DNA of 64,000 nucleotides from Cytobacillus depressus. Lineage in GTDB: Bacteria; Bacillota; Bacilli; Bacillales; Cytobacillaceae. Below the pieces are notes generated by a model. That model saw only the letters and a program-made list of their open reading frames with translations, searched no databases and was not told the origin of the DNA. The first letter of the stretch is position 1. Every line of letters starts with the position of its first letter. Below, one piece after another: positions 1 to 12,183 of this stretch. The position numbers and the translations under genes are program-made. Location of the stretch: contig NZ_WBOS01000005.1 in NCBI RefSeq assembly GCF_008923245.1, forward strand, positions 124,001-188,000, given 5' to 3'.

Positions 1-686
1 CGGAAATCTGTATCTTTAGCTACATAAGATTCTTGAGCAACAATTTTTCCACCAGCTGCTTCGAAAGTTTCTTTAAATGATGCTGCAAGACCTTTTGCAT
101 AGTCACTCGCATTGTCTGCATAGATTGCTACATTCTTAACTTTTAAATCGTTTAAAGCGAAGTTAGCTGCAACTGTTCCTTGGAAAGGGTCAATAAAGGC
201 AGTACGGAATACATATTCATTTACTGATCCGTCATCACGCACTGTTACAGTTGGGCTTGTACCAGATGGTGAAACTAGAATTGTTTTATTATCATTAGCA
301 ATTTGCGCTTGAGCCACTGTATTACCACTTGTAGCTGCACCGATAATAGCTGTTACTTTATCTTGGCTCGTTAATTTAATTGCACCGTTCGTTGCTTCTG
401 CTGCGTCTGATTTATTATCAACTTTAACGATTTCAATCTTTTTGCCATCAACACCGCCAGCGTTGTTGATTTCTTCAACCGCTAGTGCAACCCCATCAGC
501 AATCCCAGAACCATAAGAAGCTACAGGACCTGAAAGTTCTAAGTTAGCACCGATTTTAATTACATCTCCGCCTTTTGAGCTTGACCCTTCTGAGCCAGCA
601 TCTTTACTGCTGTTACAGCCAGCTAGAATTCCAGCCATTAATGTTGTAGCCATTAAGACTGAAGTAATTTTTTTCTTGAAAACCAT
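1..686 (-). CDS. Branched-chain amino acid ABC transporter substrate-binding lipoprotein (3' end beyond window)
   Basis: The reading frame opens at ATG 684-686, behind a GAGGGGG ribosome site, and runs off the left edge, so only about 228 residues are visible. The N-terminus is a lipoprotein signal peptide with lipobox LAGC (Cys24). After a Ser/Gly-rich linker it reads IKIGANLELSGPVASYGSG, then GVALAVEEINNAGGVDGKK, VTAIIGAATSGNTVAQA and VSPSGTSPTVT. These are typical of type I periplasmic binding proteins of the LivJ/LivK group. By family it captures Leu/Ile/Val or a related amino acid outside the membrane and delivers it to a LivHMGF-type permease, presumably encoded to the left. Substrate is inferred from the family only. 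Confidence 0.85.
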   Translation of the reverse strand, partial: MVFKKKITSVLMATTLMAGILAGCNSSKDAGSEGSSSKGGDVIKIGANLELSGPVASYGSGIADGVALAVEEINNAGGVDGKKIEIVKVDNKSDAAEATNGAIKLTSQDKVTAIIGAATSGNTVAQAQIANDNKTILVSPSGTSPTVTVRDDGSVNEYVFRTAFIDPFQGTVAANFALNDLKVKNVAIYADNASDYAKGLAASFKETFEAAGGKIVAQESYVAKDTDF

Positions 687-955
687 TTGTTTTCCCCCTC
701 TTCTCTTTCTGATTGTTCTTACAATTCATCTCATAGTGAGGTATTCAAATAAGATGATTAAAAGAATCTCTCCACAACCCACTATGTAAGTCAGCCTAAA
801 CTCCTAATTTATATAAATATATTAGGAATTAAAATATTTCTGACTATTTAATATAATATAAAGATAGTATATTATTTTTCAACTAGTCTGTCAAAACATT
901 ATTTTCCCAATAATAATATTTTTTTAAAATATTTAATTCAGAAGGTGAAATATAT

Positions 956-1543
956 TCAAATATTTATGCTTGATTGTTGTACAAGGTTAGCCATATATTT
1001 TCCCGTTTCCAAACGGCCAATTAGATCTGAAATCGCCCAAGCAAAGATTAAAATATAAACAGCTGCCAGTATGGATTTAATCCCGGACAATAAACCTTTC
1101 GCAAAAACGCTGCAGCTTACGCCTTTCAGTACAAATGCCTGACGGAAGAATAGGTCCAGTGTAACAGCTAAGCCAAATACGCCTCCTAAAATAGGTGATT
1201 TAGAAACATCCGCATTTTCAAAAATCTTAAAAATAGAGGCTTCCCCTTCAGTGACCGCATAGCCTGTCCAAAAAATCATGCCGATCGTTCAGACAATTAA
1301 AGTGAGAATTGGCCACATTAAATCACCGACAAACCCTTTCTTGCTTGTGGGGAGATCTTCCTTAAGTTCACCAGCAAGCGGTTTGTTTGGGTCAAATAAT
1401 AGCCTTTCCTTCACCGGACGATATTCATGAGCCTTCATCGGGCCAATTTCAAAATTTCTAATTGAAACAATGAATCCCATCACTAAAGTCGCCCAAACGT
1501 AAAAATTCTTTGGAATCATTTGGAGGAAAACCGAAAACGCCAA
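956..1543 (-). pseudogene. Remnant of an NhaC-family Na+/H+ antiporter
   Basis: Two open stretches (1289-1543 and 956-1279) lie in the same frame, separated by an in-frame TGA at 1289-1291. Together they read as the C-terminal part of an NhaC-type antiporter: a cytoplasmic linker (MKAHEYRPVKERLLF, then DLPTSKKGFVGDLMWPILTL), followed by FFRQAFVLKG and the late helix ILAAVYILIFAWAISDLIG with LETGKYMANLV. The N-terminal half is missing, and an in-frame TAA lies just upstream. No ribosome site precedes it. Intact family members are about 450-520 residues; about 195 remain here. Family assignment rests on recalled similarity of the linker and the late helices. Confidence 0.6.
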
Positions 1544-1715
1544 GAACTTAGTAATATGTTAGTTGAACTTATCGGGCACTTATGGGCTGTTGGATCTCCC
1601 GCCTTAAATTTTATTGTTTTCTCAACTTCTTGAATTGGGAGTCTTACAAGCCCGTTAATCTGCGATAAATTTGTCCTCCTATAGTAAAGAGAAGTTTGAA
1701 ATCTTTTCGGACAAT

Positions 1716-1752
1716 AAAAAGAGCAATGATAGAGATGAATCTACCATTACTC
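1716..1752 (-). terminator. Intrinsic terminator of the HD-GYP gene
   Basis: The minus strand forms a 13-bp stem (arms 1740-1752 and 1721-1733, two G-U pairs) with a 6-nt loop, followed by a T run (A run 1716-1720 on the plus strand). It lies 35 bp past the HD-GYP stop codon. Confidence 0.8.
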
Positions 1753-1786
1753 GTAGTATGCAATCTAAATTACCTGTTTCAAGTTT

Positions 1787-2875
1787 TCACTTAGAAGTAG
1801 TATCACAGCCTATAATAACGACATTTAAATCCTGTTTTAAGTCGATTTCATATGGGATTCCCCTCTCCCCATTATGTTCCATTATCCGAATACGGGGGCG
1901 ATCACCTAAGCCAGTATTTTGACCTGAAACAATGCCTTTTCGTCCATCATTAAGGACAACTGACACTCCAACAGGATAAATGGCGACGGCAAAGCGGAAG
2001 GCTTCAACCACTTTCTGATCAAATAAAGTCCCCGAACCCGCATAAAGGATCTCAACCCCTTCACTTGGAAGCATCGCTCTTCGATAAACTCGGTTAGAAG
2101 TTACCGCATCAAATACATCTGCAACCGCAATTATTTTACCAAAATAATGAATATCTGATCCTTGCAGCCCTCTAGGATAGCCCGTACCATTTATTCTTTC
2201 ATGATGTTGGTAGGCACAATGGGCTACTAAAAGAGGAATCGTATGTACTTTTCTTAAAATCTGAAAGCCTTCTTCAGCATGTTGTTTGATGGACTCAAAT
2301 TCATTATCAGTCAATCTTTCTGGCTTTAACAATATATCTAACGGCACTTTAAGCTTACCTATATCATGAAAAAGGGCTCCTAACCCCAGTATTTCAAGTT
2401 CTTTTGAAGTCAGCTTTAATTCCATTCCAATGGCTAAAGCATATAAAGTGACATTCAATGAATGGGTAAATATATAATTATCGTATGTGTATGCTTCAGA
2501 CAGAAGGTTTAATAATTCTGACTTCCCCTTTATTTCGGATAAGAGATAGCGAATTAATTCAGAAAATCTTTTAGATGCACGTTCAACAACAAATGAACTC
2601 GTCAATTGGGGGTCATTTTGAATTTCTTGAAAAGTGGCGCTTATCGTTTGAATCGCTTCCCTGCGCATAGGGTCTGACAGAGTTCCTTTATATTCTATAT
2701 CCTCCGTACCTTCTTCTTTAATAAAGATATAACTAATTCCTAAGTCTTGAAGGCGCTGAATCATCACGTCTTTTAGCATAATTCCTTCATTCAGCAATAT
2801 TTGACCTTTTTCATTGTATATAGCTTTTGCAAGAATTGTTTCGGCTTCTACCGAAGTTGTTGCGACTAATCTCAT
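1787..2875 (-). CDS. HD-GYP domain phosphodiesterase
   Basis: A 362-residue protein starting at ATG 2875 behind AAAGGTG. The N-terminal ~60 residues (MRLVATTSVEAETILAKAIY...) match the small beta-rich segment common in Bacillus HD-GYP proteins. Residues ~110-290 form an HD-GYP domain: metal-binding His170-Asp171 in LFHDIGKLKVP, then HHERINGTGYP at 224-234, the GYP signature, and ADVFDAVTS around 252-260. Family members hydrolyse cyclic di-GMP or other cyclic dinucleotides. The metal ligands are intact, so catalysis is plausible, but the true substrate cannot be read from sequence. The C-terminal ~70 residues resemble a small beta-barrel. No transmembrane segment is seen. It appears to be a single-gene transcript with its own terminator. 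Confidence 0.88.
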   Translation of the reverse strand: MRLVATTSVEAETILAKAIYNEKGQILLNEGIMLKDVMIQRLQDLGISYIFIKEEGTEDIEYKGTLSDPMRREAIQTISATFQEIQNDPQLTSSFVVERASKRFSELIRYLLSEIKGKSELLNLLSEAYTYDNYIFTHSLNVTLYALAIGMELKLTSKELEILGLGALFHDIGKLKVPLDILLKPERLTDNEFESIKQHAEEGFQILRKVHTIPLLVAHCAYQHHERINGTGYPRGLQGSDIHYFGKIIAVADVFDAVTSNRVYRRAMLPSEGVEILYAGSGTLFDQKVVEAFRFAVAIYPVGVSVVLNDGRKGIVSGQNTGLGDRPRIRIMEHNGERGIPYEIDLKQDLNVVIIGCDTTSK

Positions 2876-2914
2876 GAATTACACCTTTTCGTTGCAAAAT
2901 TTCACTTCATGTAA

Positions 2915-3146
2915 GAAAAGCGGAAGCGCCTCGCTCATCCCCGACAAGCACAAGACGAGCCTCCCGGAAAGGTGAGCTCTACCTTTCAGGATTGGCTTGT
3001 GACCTCGAGGTCGACAAAAACGCGACGTCCTCCCAAAAGCTTCACTTTTGGTCGTGCGATGAATCGCTGACGAAGTCTTCCTTGTCCTGTCGCATTGTCG
3101 ACACTAGTACGTCCTGTACGTCGGGGGTAGGCGCTGGAGCTAGACA
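2915..3146 (+). repeat. Dispersed structured repeat, long form (copy A)
   Basis: About 232 bp opening with GAAAAGCGGAAGCGCC and closing with GGCGCTGGAGCTAGACA. Three nested complementary pairs are visible: AGCGCCT 2925-2931 with AGGCGCT 3129-3135, CCCCGAC 2939-2945 with GTCGGGG 3120-3126, and CACAAG 2949-2954 with CTTGTG 2996-3001. Compared with the 122-bp copies at 33659 and 38193 it carries an extra module of ~105 bp after the CTTGTGACCTCGAGG box. Open frames inside it on either strand are by-products of the repeat. It sits between the HD-GYP gene and yunC, antisense to both. It resembles bcr-type repeats of Bacillus in style; the exact family was not verified. Confidence 0.85.
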
Positions 3147-3322
3147 TTTCTCTAACTTGAGAAATGCATATTTTCTTTACTCTCAAAATAGATTATATCT
3201 TCAAAGTTTCATTTAAATATTTTTCTTGTTTTTACGACATTTTTCCTATATATTCTACATTAACCTTTTATTCAGAGAAAATTCAACCTACTATAGTCCC
3301 TTTTTTATATAAAAACAGGCAC

Positions 3323-3353
3323 AAAAAAAGGCATCCATGAGCTGGCATGCCTA
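3323..3353 (-). terminator. Terminator of yunC
   Basis: AGGCAT and ATGCCT arms (3347-3352 and 3329-3334) with a 12-nt loop, then seven T residues on the minus strand. The stem overlaps the yunC stop codon. Confidence 0.65.
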
Positions 3354-3653
3354 AATCATTTTTAATAATGCTTCTTTACCGATCATTCCCTTTTGGATTC
3401 CTAAAGCCTCTGCTTCATATGTGACTGATTCAAGCGGAGCATTTAGAAGCTGATCAATAGTTTTCACACCAACCGCTCTTCCCGCAATGACTTTGCGGTC
3501 CTTGAGCTTCTCATTTAATAATGCGACATCAAGGGCACCGCACATAATATATCCTTTATCATTCGTCACAACAAGTAGATTTGTTTTTGGCAATTGCACG
3601 GAGACACATAGAAATGAGTGTCCCTGTATGTCTATTGGCTTTACATCAATCAA
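3351..3653 (-). CDS. yunC: YunC-like DUF1805 protein
   Basis: A 100-residue protein starting at TTG 3653, behind AAAGGAG at a normal distance; no ATG fits. The sequence (MIDVKPIDIQGHSFLCVSVQLPKTNLLVV, the GYIMCGALDVALLN core, then DRKVIAGRAVGVKTIDQLL) is that of the DUF1805/YunC family: small soluble proteins found across Bacillus, with no established biochemical role. In B. subtilis yunC lies in the same neighbourhood as yunF, and here a DUF72 protein of the YunF type lies just upstream, which supports the assignment. Length is normal for the family. Confidence 0.85.
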   Translation of the reverse strand: MIDVKPIDIQGHSFLCVSVQLPKTNLLVVTNDKGYIMCGALDVALLNEKLKDRKVIAGRAVGVKTIDQLLNAPLESVTYEAEALGIQKGMIGKEALLKMI

Positions 3654-3767
3654 TAAAAAACACTCCTTTCCCTATCCAATACAAAGTATGCATCGCCAGG
3701 AGAAAGCGTGTATTGTATATTCAAACCTGCGTCCGTGTGAAATTTCAAACACGGGTGGTCCCATACT

Positions 3768-4613
3768 TCAAAATAAATTCAATTGCCTAGGGGCTAAATC
3801 CTTGTATTTAATATTCAATAAGTCAATAAACTGCTTCGCATTGTCGGCTGCATCTCCGCCGGAATTATTGTTAAAAACGACAAATACAGTTTTGCAGCTT
3901 TTTTTAAGATTTTTAATATGTACAGCCCACTCTGAAAGCTCCTGCTTATTGTATCGGTATAAATATCTTACTTCCCTCCAGTTCTCAGCATTTTTCTTTT
4001 GCCATCCATGAACGTTTCTGCCGTGAAAGCGAACAAGCACTTTATCTTGACCTGCTGTTTCAAGCACAACTGGAATGGAACCTTCTCCAGCTTGAGGTTC
4101 ATCACAGATGGAATGAATCCAATTCTCTTCTTTCATAAATTGGATTGTTTTGTCTTTATAATCAGGCTTAAACCATGACTGATGCCTAAACTCCAATGCA
4201 CATGGAATATCGCCCATCTGTTCTTTACACCAGCGCAAGTAATCTACATTTTGCCGCTTACAATCAAACCACGGCGGAAATTGAAATAATACCATCGCCA
4301 ATTTATTTCCATCCATATATGGCTGTAGTGAATCTTTAAATGCTGCAAACATTTCTTCTTTATCTTGAAAAAGAATTTTGCCTCGTTCATGCCCAGTCAT
4401 CCCCTGGTAGGCCTTTACGATAAATTGAAAAGAATCCGGAGTGTCAGTCACCCATCTTTCTGAATTTCTTTTTGGCTGTATCGCGTAAAATGATGAGTCC
4501 ACCTCTACCGTTGGAAAATAGCCTGCATATTCCTTTATCTTATCTCGCGAATTAATATTATGCGTATATAAGCTATCGTGATCTCCCCAACCTGTTACTC
4601 CGATTAATATCAT
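3768..4613 (-). CDS. yunF: DUF72 protein, YunF-like
   Basis: A 281-residue protein. The frame is open further upstream, but ATG 4611-4613 is preceded by a strong AAGGAGGTG site, so it starts MILIGVTGWGDHDSLY. The order of motifs is typical for DUF72 (YecE-type, TIM-barrel-like): IGVTGWGDHD at the start, YFPTVEVDSSFYAI, PDSFQFIVKAYQGMTGH, MVLFQFPPWF, PCALEFRHQSWF, VRFHGRN and VFVVFNNNSGGDAADNAKQF. No enzymatic activity is established for the family. It is followed by yunC in the same direction (115 bp gap). Confidence 0.88.
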   Translation of the reverse strand: MILIGVTGWGDHDSLYTHNINSRDKIKEYAGYFPTVEVDSSFYAIQPKRNSERWVTDTPDSFQFIVKAYQGMTGHERGKILFQDKEEMFAAFKDSLQPYMDGNKLAMVLFQFPPWFDCKRQNVDYLRWCKEQMGDIPCALEFRHQSWFKPDYKDKTIQFMKEENWIHSICDEPQAGEGSIPVVLETAGQDKVLVRFHGRNVHGWQKKNAENWREVRYLYRYNKQELSEWAVHIKNLKKSCKTVFVVFNNNSGGDAADNAKQFIDLLNIKYKDLAPRQLNLF

Positions 4614-4651
4614 AGGGACACCTCCTTGAAAACATACTAGCATATTTTAAT

Positions 4652-4690
4652 AAAAAATCCGCTTACCCAAATAGGTAAGCGGATTTTCTT
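4652..4690 (-). terminator. Terminator of the suf operon
   Basis: A 14-bp perfect stem (4674-4687 with 4654-4667, core AATCCGCTTACC) with a 6-nt loop and flanking A and T runs, directly after the sufB stop. The symmetry means it could also act on the other strand. Confidence 0.9.
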
Positions 4691-4695
4691 ATATA

Positions 4696-6093
4696 TTAAC
4701 CAATAGAACCTTCCATTTCGAACTTAATCAAGCGGTTCATTTCAACAGCATATTCCATTGGAAGCTCTTTCGTAAATGGCTCGATGAAGCCCATTACGAT
4801 CATTTCTGTTGCTTCTTCTTCAGAAATACCACGGCTCATGAGGTAGAATAATTGCTCTTCAGATACTTTAGAAACCTTTGCTTCGTGCTCTAAAGAGATG
4901 TTATCATTCATGATTTCGTTATATGGAATCGTATCAGAAGTTGATTGATTATCCATGATTAACGTATCACATTCGATATTAGCACGAGCTCCATCTGCTT
5001 TACGGCCGAATTGAACGATTCCACGATAAGTAACCTTACCACCTTGCTTAGAAATCGATTTCGATACGATTGTTGAAGAAGTATTTGGTGCAAGGTGAAT
5101 CATTTTTGCTCCAGCATCCTGGTGCTGACCTTTACCTGCTAATGCAATGGAAAGAGTCATGCCACGAGCGCCTTCTCCTTTTAAAATAACAGCTGGGTAT
5201 TTCATTGTTAATTTGGAACCGATGTTGCCGTCGATCCATTCCATTGTAGCATTCGCTTCACAAACGGCACGCTTCGTTACAAGGTTGTATACGTTGTTCG
5301 CCCAGTTTTGGATTGTCGTATAACGGCAATATGCATCCTTCTTAATGATGATTTCTACAACCGCACTATGAAGCGAGTTAGTTGTATAAACAGGAGCTGT
5401 ACAGCCTTCTACATAGTGAACATGTGCGCCTTCATCAACAATGATTAATGTACGTTCAAATTGACCCATGTTTTCAGAGTTGATACGGAAGTAAGCTTGT
5501 AATGGTGTTTCAACCTTAATTCCTTTTGGAACGTAGATGAATGATCCGCCAGACCAAACAGCAGAGTTTAGTGCAGCAAACTTATTGTCTGTTGGTGGAA
5601 TCACCTTCGCCCAATGCTCACGGAAAATGTCTTCGTTTTCACGAAGTGCAGAATCTGTATCTTTAAATACGATACCTTGCGCTACTAGATCTTCCTGCAT
5701 GTTATGGTAAACAACCTCTGATTCGTATTGAGCAGAAACCCCTGCTAAATACTTTTGCTCCGCTTCTGGAATTCCAAGTTTGTCAAACGTTTGCTTGATT
5801 TCTTCCGGAACTTCATCCCAAGAACGCTCTGTTTTTTCAGACGGTTTAACATAATACGTAATTTCATCAAAGTTTAATGACGCTAAATCTCCGCCCCATT
5901 GCGGCATTGGCATGCTGTAGAAATGCTCTAAAGATTTCAAACGGAAGTCTAGCATCCATTGTGGCTCTTCCTTCATTTTTGAAATTTCTTCAACGATTTC
6001 TTTCGTCAAACCGCGTTTGGATCGGAAAATGGAAACGTCTTTGTCGGCAAAACCGTATTTGTAATCGCCGATTTCAGGCATCTTTTTTGCCAT
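4696..6093 (-). CDS. sufB: SufB, Fe-S cluster scaffold subunit
   Basis: A 465-residue protein starting at ATG 6093 behind AAGGAGG; an upstream in-frame start lacks a ribosome site. SufB is the core of the SufBCD complex, on which sulfur from SufS/SufU and iron are assembled into Fe-S clusters in the cytoplasm. Seen here: the N-terminal [49 protein letters not shown], and the C-terminal beta-helix core with [41 protein letters not shown] and [18 protein letters not shown]. Length matches the family. It is the last gene of sufCDSUB, 73 bp after sufU, and ends in a strong terminator. Confidence 0.97.
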   Translation of the reverse strand: MAKKMPEIGDYKYGFADKDVSIFRSKRGLTKEIVEEISKMKEEPQWMLDFRLKSLEHFYSMPMPQWGGDLASLNFDEITYYVKPSEKTERSWDEVPEEIKQTFDKLGIPEAEQKYLAGVSAQYESEVVYHNMQEDLVAQGIVFKDTDSALRENEDIFREHWAKVIPPTDNKFAALNSAVWSGGSFIYVPKGIKVETPLQAYFRINSENMGQFERTLIIVDEGAHVHYVEGCTAPVYTTNSLHSAVVEIIIKKDAYCRYTTIQNWANNVYNLVTKRAVCEANATMEWIDGNIGSKLTMKYPAVILKGEGARGMTLSIALAGKGQHQDAGAKMIHLAPNTSSTIVSKSISKQGGKVTYRGIVQFGRKADGARANIECDTLIMDNQSTSDTIPYNEIMNDNISLEHEAKVSKVSEEQLFYLMSRGISEEEATEMIVMGFIEPFTKELPMEYAVEMNRLIKFEMEGSIG

Positions 6094-6166
6094 CGTCGTA
6101 TTCCTCCTTAAAAGTGCCAAGCACCATTCAACTAGATGCCAGACACGTAATTAGTTGTTTAAAAGG

Positions 6167-9133
<2,967 letters not shown>

Positions 9134-9150
9134 AATGATCCCCCTTACAA

Positions 9151-9936
9151 TTACGCTTCTTGGCCAACCGTCTCGTCTTCAATACCTAGCTCTTTCTTAA
9201 TCCAGTCGTATCCTTCTGCTTCAAGGCGTTGTGCAAGCTCAGGACCGCCTGATTTAACGATACGTCCTTGCATCATAACATGTACGAAGTCAGGTGTAAT
9301 ATAGTTTAGAAGACGCTGATAGTGAGTAATGATTAAGCAACCGAAATCTTCTCCGCGCATTTCATTAATTCCTTTAGAAACAACCTTTAACGCATCGATA
9401 TCTAGACCTGAATCGATTTCATCAAGGATTGCGATTTTCGGCTCAATCATCATAAGCTGAAGAATTTCGTTACGCTTCTTCTCACCGCCCGAGAATCCTT
9501 CATTTAAATAACGCTGTGCCATATCTGGATCCATTTCAAGGAATTCCATTTGGCTGTCCATTTTGCGGATGAATTTCATTAATGAAATCTCATTGCCTTC
9601 TTCTTGACGGCTATTAATGGCTGAACGTAAGAAGTCTGCATTCGTAACTCCGCTAATTTCACTTGGATATTGCATAGCTAAGAAAAGACCTGCACGTGCA
9701 CGCTCGTCAACTTCCATTTCTAATACATCTTCATCATCTAAAGTAACACTTCCATTTGTTACTTCATATTTTGGGTGTCCCATAATTGCTGATGAAAGCG
9801 TAGATTTACCCGTTCCGTTAGGGCCCATGATAGCATGGATTTCTCCGCCTTTTATTTCAAGATTTACCCCTTTTAATATCTCTTTGCCTTCAATTTCAAC
9901 ATGAAGATCATTAATTGTTAACTTAGAACCTGCCAT
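9151..9936 (-). CDS. sufC: SufC, Fe-S assembly ATPase
   Basis: A 261-residue ABC-type ATPase without a membrane partner, first gene of the suf operon. Walker A GPNGTGKST is at 38-46, the signature FSGGE at 148-152 and Walker B with IAILDEIDSGLD at 169-179, followed by an H-loop (IITHYQRLL). ATP binding by SufC reshapes the SufBD heterodimer during cluster building. It starts at ATG 9936 behind GGAGGTATTG. A small hairpin (TTACGGC / GCCGTAA, 9970-9988) sits in the leader just ahead of the ribosome site; its role is unknown. Confidence 0.97.
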   Translation of the reverse strand: MAGSKLTINDLHVEIEGKEILKGVNLEIKGGEIHAIMGPNGTGKSTLSSAIMGHPKYEVTNGSVTLDDEDVLEMEVDERARAGLFLAMQYPSEISGVTNADFLRSAINSRQEEGNEISLMKFIRKMDSQMEFLEMDPDMAQRYLNEGFSGGEKKRNEILQLMMIEPKIAILDEIDSGLDIDALKVVSKGINEMRGEDFGCLIITHYQRLLNYITPDFVHVMMQGRIVKSGGPELAQRLEAEGYDWIKKELGIEDETVGQEA

Positions 9937-10017
9937 TACAATACCTCCATCAATAAAAGAAGATTTATCTTACGGCATAAAGCCGTAACCCTCTATTCTC
10001 ATTTTATTCTCATTACA

Positions 10018-10046
10018 ATCTTATAACAAATGAAAAGTATTAGCAA
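10018..10046 (-). promoter_or_regulatory. Probable sigma-A promoter of the suf operon
   Basis: On the minus strand TTGCTA (10041-10046), a 17-bp spacer and TAAGAT (10018-10023), about 80 bp ahead of the sufC start. The rest of 9937-10206 shows no gene. Confidence 0.6.
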
Positions 10047-10206
10047 CTCTTTCAAGCGGGTTACCACTACCCACATAGTATAAACCTGATTCATATGTAT
10101 TCAAAGTAAAAGCCTGAAAAAGGAACCTTTTTCCTCACCCTTATCATTCCCTCATCCATTATGTTCATGTATGAAAGCGGGTGACGTGCATTTTATCACT
10201 CATTTG

Positions 10207-10239
10207 AAAAAAAGGGGATCAGCATTCATACTGATCCCC
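10207..10239 (-). terminator. Terminator after the small gene at 10269
   Basis: GGGGATCAG / CTGATCCCC arms (10231-10239 and 10214-10222), 8-nt loop, then seven T on the minus strand. It ends the 10269-10475 transcript before the suf promoter region. Confidence 0.85.
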
Positions 10240-10268
10240 CTATTTCTTTCATTAATATATAGTTGATT

Positions 10269-10475
10269 TTAAGAGTGAAGCTTTCTTTCAAAATTGGCAA
10301 GCATGCGCTGGCTTTGCATATATTCCGCTTGGCGCTTCTTCTCAACTTTCATCCTTACATCGTGCTTTTGGCAATACATTGCATAGCCAACACCATGAGA
10401 TCCACGCATTGCTTTTTCCATATCACTAGTATAATTTAATTGCAGCTGGTTAATAAAAACCAATCCCTTCGACAT
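10269..10475 (-). CDS. Small basic protein of unknown function
   Basis: A possible 68-residue protein, Lys/Arg-rich, with a C-terminal half predicted to be a charged helix (VEKKRQAEYMQSQRMLANFERK). It contains no recognised domain, signal peptide or membrane segment. The ATG at 10475 has no clear ribosome site, and neither does the internal Met at residue 19, so the start is uncertain. In its favour: it is followed at once by a strong intrinsic terminator, fills the space between metQ and suf, and has no better frame on the other strand. Confidence 0.45.
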   Translation of the reverse strand: MSKGLVFINQLQLNYTSDMEKAMRGSHGVGYAMYCQKHDVRMKVEKKRQAEYMQSQRMLANFERKLHS

Positions 10476-10632
10476 ATTGATTTAAATTCATATAGAAATT
10501 TTACATCCACAACTTTTTAATGACAATGTCGAAATTAACCGATTTTTTTTGCAGAGAAATTAAAAAACGCCATTAAAACGCTTACATCCATATCATACTC
10601 AAAATATTAGTTTTTTTTATTATAATACACAC

Positions 10633-10664
10633 AAAAAAGCAGGCACCTTTGTGTCTGCTTTTTT
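10633..10664 (-). terminator. Terminator of metNPQ
   Basis: Stem GCAGNCAC / GTGNCTGC (10651-10658 and 10639-10646) flanked by A6 and T6 on both sides, just past the metQ stop. The flanking ACACACAAAAAA and its complement extend the pairing. Confidence 0.85.
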
Positions 10665-10673
10665 GTGTGTTTA

Positions 10674-11501
10674 TTATTGAACTGAAATTACAGCACCTTG
10701 GTATTTCTCTTTAATAAAGTCTTGTATTTCTTTTGACTTAAGAACTTCTACTAATGTTTTAATTTCTTCACGGTCTTTATCCTCTGCCCGCACTACAACT
10801 AAGTTTGCAGGAACAACATCACTGCCCTCGAATGCTATTCCATCTTCTTTAATGTTAACTCCGCCTTCTAGTGCATAGTTTGTGTTGATTGCTACGGCAT
10901 CACCTTCTCCGCTTTCAAACGAAGTAGCTAATAATTTCGCTTCAATTAATTTAGAGAAATCTAAGTGCTTTGGATTTTCAACAATATCTTCAACCCTTGC
11001 TGAAGCTCCAACTCCCTCTTTCAGTTTAATGAGTCCTTCTCTTTCAAAAATAGGCAAAATACGTCCATGGTCACTAAACGAATCACTCATAATAATTTTG
11101 GCACCATCTGGTAGATCTTTTAAGCTTTTATATTTCTTAGAATAAATCCCGATTGGTTCTTTATGAATTTCACCAACACTTACAAAGTCATAGTCCTTGT
11201 TTTGCTTCATTTCAAGCTCAAGATACCCAGGCGTTTGGAAGTAATTCGCATCAAGCTCTTTATCTCTTAATGTAACATTCGGCAAAACATAATCAGTAAA
11301 AACCTGAATTTCTAAATCAATGCCCTTTTCAGCTAATAAAGGTTTTGCTTCTTCAAGTATTTCAGCATGTGGAACAGCTGAGGCACCAACCACTAATTTT
11401 TTATTTCCACCTTCACTCGAAGGCTCTTCTTTTTTACCGCCGCAAGCCGCTAAAGCGACAGAAAGTAAGGCGATAACTAAAAAACTAAATACTTTTTTCA
11501 T
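10674..11501 (-). CDS. metQ: MetQ, methionine-binding lipoprotein
   Basis: A 275-residue NlpA-family solute-binding lipoprotein. The real start is ATG 11501 (AAAGGAG just upstream), giving a signal peptide ending in lipobox LAAC (Cys20). Motifs: KLVVGASAVPHAEILE, IEIQVF-type strand VFTDYVLPN, LRDKELDANYFQTPGYLE, VGEIHKEPIGIYSKKYKSL, and VAINTNYALEGG. It captures methionine (including the D-form and sulfoxide in relatives) and feeds the MetNP transporter. It is the last gene of metNPQ, 16 bp after metP, and is controlled with the operon by the SAM riboswitch at 13256-13412. Confidence 0.95.
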   Translation of the reverse strand: MKKVFSFLVIALLSVALAACGGKKEEPSSEGGNKKLVVGASAVPHAEILEEAKPLLAEKGIDLEIQVFTDYVLPNVTLRDKELDANYFQTPGYLELEMKQNKDYDFVSVGEIHKEPIGIYSKKYKSLKDLPDGAKIIMSDSFSDHGRILPIFEREGLIKLKEGVGASARVEDIVENPKHLDFSKLIEAKLLATSFESGEGDAVAINTNYALEGGVNIKEDGIAFEGSDVVPANLVVVRAEDKDREEIKTLVEVLKSKEIQDFIKEKYQGAVISVQ

Positions 11502-11517
11502 TTTTTTCTCTCCTTTA

Positions 11518-12183
11518 TCATCGTTTGTCTGTTTTCTTTGTAAAATAATCACCAACGAATTGGATGATAAATACTATTATTAGAATGGCTACCGTTGCAA
11601 CTAAAGTGACAACTGGATTATTTCGCTGAAAACCTTCTAGATATGCAAAGTGACCTAAACCACCTGCACCAATGACCCCTGCCATTGCCGTAAAACCTAC
11701 TAATGATATAGCAGTAACAGTGATACCTGATATTAATGCCGGTAAAGATTCAGGGATTAGTATTTTAAAAATAATTTGACTGTGATTAGCTCCCATAGAT
11801 TGCGAAGCTTCAATGACACCTTTATCGATTTCCCTTAATGCAATTTCAACCATTCTTGCGTAAAAAGGAGCAGCTCCAATAATAAGTGCAGGTAATGCAG
11901 CGTTTGCACCAAGTATTGTTCCAAGTAATAATTTTGTAAAAGGGATCAGTAAAACAATTAAGATAATAAAGGGAATTGATCTAAAAACATTCACTATGGC
12001 AGCAATGAACGTGTTGGAAAATTTATTTTCCCACATATTCCCTTTATCTGTCAAAAATAAGAGCATTCCAAGTGACAACCCTAAAATAAATGTCGCAAGA
12101 ACTGAAATCGTTGTCATGTAGATGGTTTCTTGAGTAGCAGTTATTAATTTTTCCCATTTAATCATCTCGATGAATTCAGCCAT
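11518..12183 (-). CDS. metP: MetP (MetI-type), methionine ABC permease
   Basis: A 221-residue integral membrane protein with about five hydrophobic segments and the BPD-transport EAA loop (EASQSMGANHSQIIFKILIPESLP). Start ATG 12183 is chosen because GGAGGTGAT precedes it at the right distance; it overlaps the end of metN by 8 bp. It forms the channel for methionine import, driven by MetN and supplied by MetQ. Confidence 0.95.
   Translation of the reverse strand: MAEFIEMIKWEKLITATQETIYMTTISVLATFILGLSLGMLLFLTDKGNMWENKFSNTFIAAIVNVFRSIPFIILIVLLIPFTKLLLGTILGANAALPALIIGAAPFYARMVEIALREIDKGVIEASQSMGANHSQIIFKILIPESLPALISGITVTAISLVGFTAMAGVIGAGGLGHFAYLEGFQRNNPVVTLVATVAILIIVFIIQFVGDYFTKKTDKR

Noticed and set aside
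834..848. CodY-like box upstream of the branched-chain amino acid binding protein gene
   Set aside because: ATATTTCTGACTATT matches the CodY consensus at only about 10 of 14 informative positions in very AT-rich DNA; not distinguishable from chance by eye.
2986..3216. Open frames on both strands (60-75 codons)
   Set aside because: They fall entirely within the dispersed repeat copy A and lack ribosome sites; the same frames recur in copy B.
3487..4011. Plus-strand frame of about 174 codons across yunC/yunF
   Set aside because: Antisense to two genes of known families with proper starts; codon content is unlike a real gene.
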